Below the pieces are notes generated by a model, which was given only the letters and a program-made list of their open reading frames with translations, was not told the DNA's origin and made no database searches. A DNA stretch of 5,365 nt from Chitinophagaceae bacterium (GTDB lineage Bacteria > Bacteroidota > Bacteroidia > Chitinophagales > Chitinophagaceae), in NCBI GenBank assembly GCA_017989935.1, contig JAGNOY010000171.1, forward strand, positions 1-5,365, in the 5' to 3' direction. Position numbers and translations under genes: made by a program. Positions 5,256 to 5,365 of the stretch are shown one piece after another; positions within the stretch are counted from its first letter, which is position 1, and each line of letters opens with the position of its first letter.

Positions 5256-5365
5256 ATGGCAAAAAACCTATTGATCGTAGAAAGCCCTGCAAAGGCAAAA
5301 ACAATTGAGAAAATTCTTGGTAAGGATTTTCAAGTCAAATCTTGTTTCGGACATATCCGTGATTT
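5256..5365 (+). CDS. topA: DNA topoisomerase I, N-terminal fragment (runs off the window)
   Basis: Only the first 36 codons are present; the frame is open to the window edge. The protein starts MAKNLLIVESPAKAKTIEK and continues through KSCFGHIRD (28-36), the highly conserved opening of type IA topoisomerase I. This is the start of the TOPRIM domain, with Glu9 in VESPAKAKT as the catalytic and metal-binding glutamate by comparison with Escherichia coli TopA. The enzyme relaxes negative supercoils by transient single-strand cleavage through a tyrosine further downstream, not visible here. The ATG is fixed by the conserved N-terminus, with a weak purine stretch (GTGAGA) just before it. It is in the same orientation as the LuxE-like gene but separated from it by the 304-base structured region, so it is probably transcribed on its own. 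Confidence 0.95.
   Translation, partial: MAKNLLIVESPAKAKTIEKILGKDFQVKSCFGHIRD

Noticed and set aside
5032..5304. Open frame of 90 codons on the minus strand across the intergenic hairpins and the topA start
   Set aside because: It overlaps the certain topA N-terminus, runs through both hairpin elements, has no recognisable domain, and its last codons are simply the GC-rich element translated. Most likely spurious.
1..5365. CRISPR array, defence system or novel gene cassette
   Set aside because: No regularly spaced direct repeats and no nuclease, toxin or effector genes were seen. All long genes except the lipoprotein fall in known families.

Overview
The window looks like ordinary chromosomal DNA from a member of the Bacteroidota, possibly of the Chitinophagales/Saprospirales/Cytophagales type. 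The grounds are AT-rich sequence, several good matches to the Bacteroidota promoter element TAnnTTTG ahead of genes, few Shine-Dalgarno sites, a small lipoprotein of the DGDGNIG kind common in that phylum, and a stand-alone LuxE-like protein. The assignment is inferred from family resemblance; no search was run.

Layout from left to right: (1) a low-molecular-weight protein-tyrosine phosphatase on the + strand (132-599). (2) A minus-strand pair, xerD-like recombinase (2091-2993) followed by the bifunctional NAD(P)H-hydrate repair gene nnr (568-2061). The nnr 3' end overlaps the phosphatase 3' end by 32 bases. (3) Divergent from xerD, aroQ (3088-3507, +), type II 3-dehydroquinate dehydratase. 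(4) A small predicted lipoprotein (3485-3937, -) that overlaps the aroQ 3' end by 23 bases. (5) Only 24 bases away and divergent from it, a LuxE/acyl-protein synthetase-like gene (3962-4951, +). (6) A 304-base gene-free stretch (4952-5255). (7) The first 36 codons of topA (5256 onward, +), running off the window.

The genes do not form one pathway. They are housekeeping functions packed tightly: metabolite repair (nnr), chromosome dimer resolution (xerD), aromatic amino-acid synthesis (aroQ) and DNA supercoiling control (topA). The packing is the theme. Both convergent gene pairs overlap at their 3' ends, the phosphatase terminator lies inside the nnr reading frame, and the lipoprotein promoter appears to reach into the LuxE-like coding sequence.

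The part least explained by genes is 4952-5255. Positions 4986-5077 form a GC-rich island (58 of 92 bases G or C) that folds almost end to end into one long irregular hairpin with four stems. A second, AT-rich nested hairpin follows directly (5084-5125). The first element has the look of an interspersed, structured intergenic repeat of Bacteroidota genomes. That is recognition from memory and would need a genome-wide search to confirm. I see no CRISPR array, tRNA, rRNA, insertion sequence or defence system in the window.
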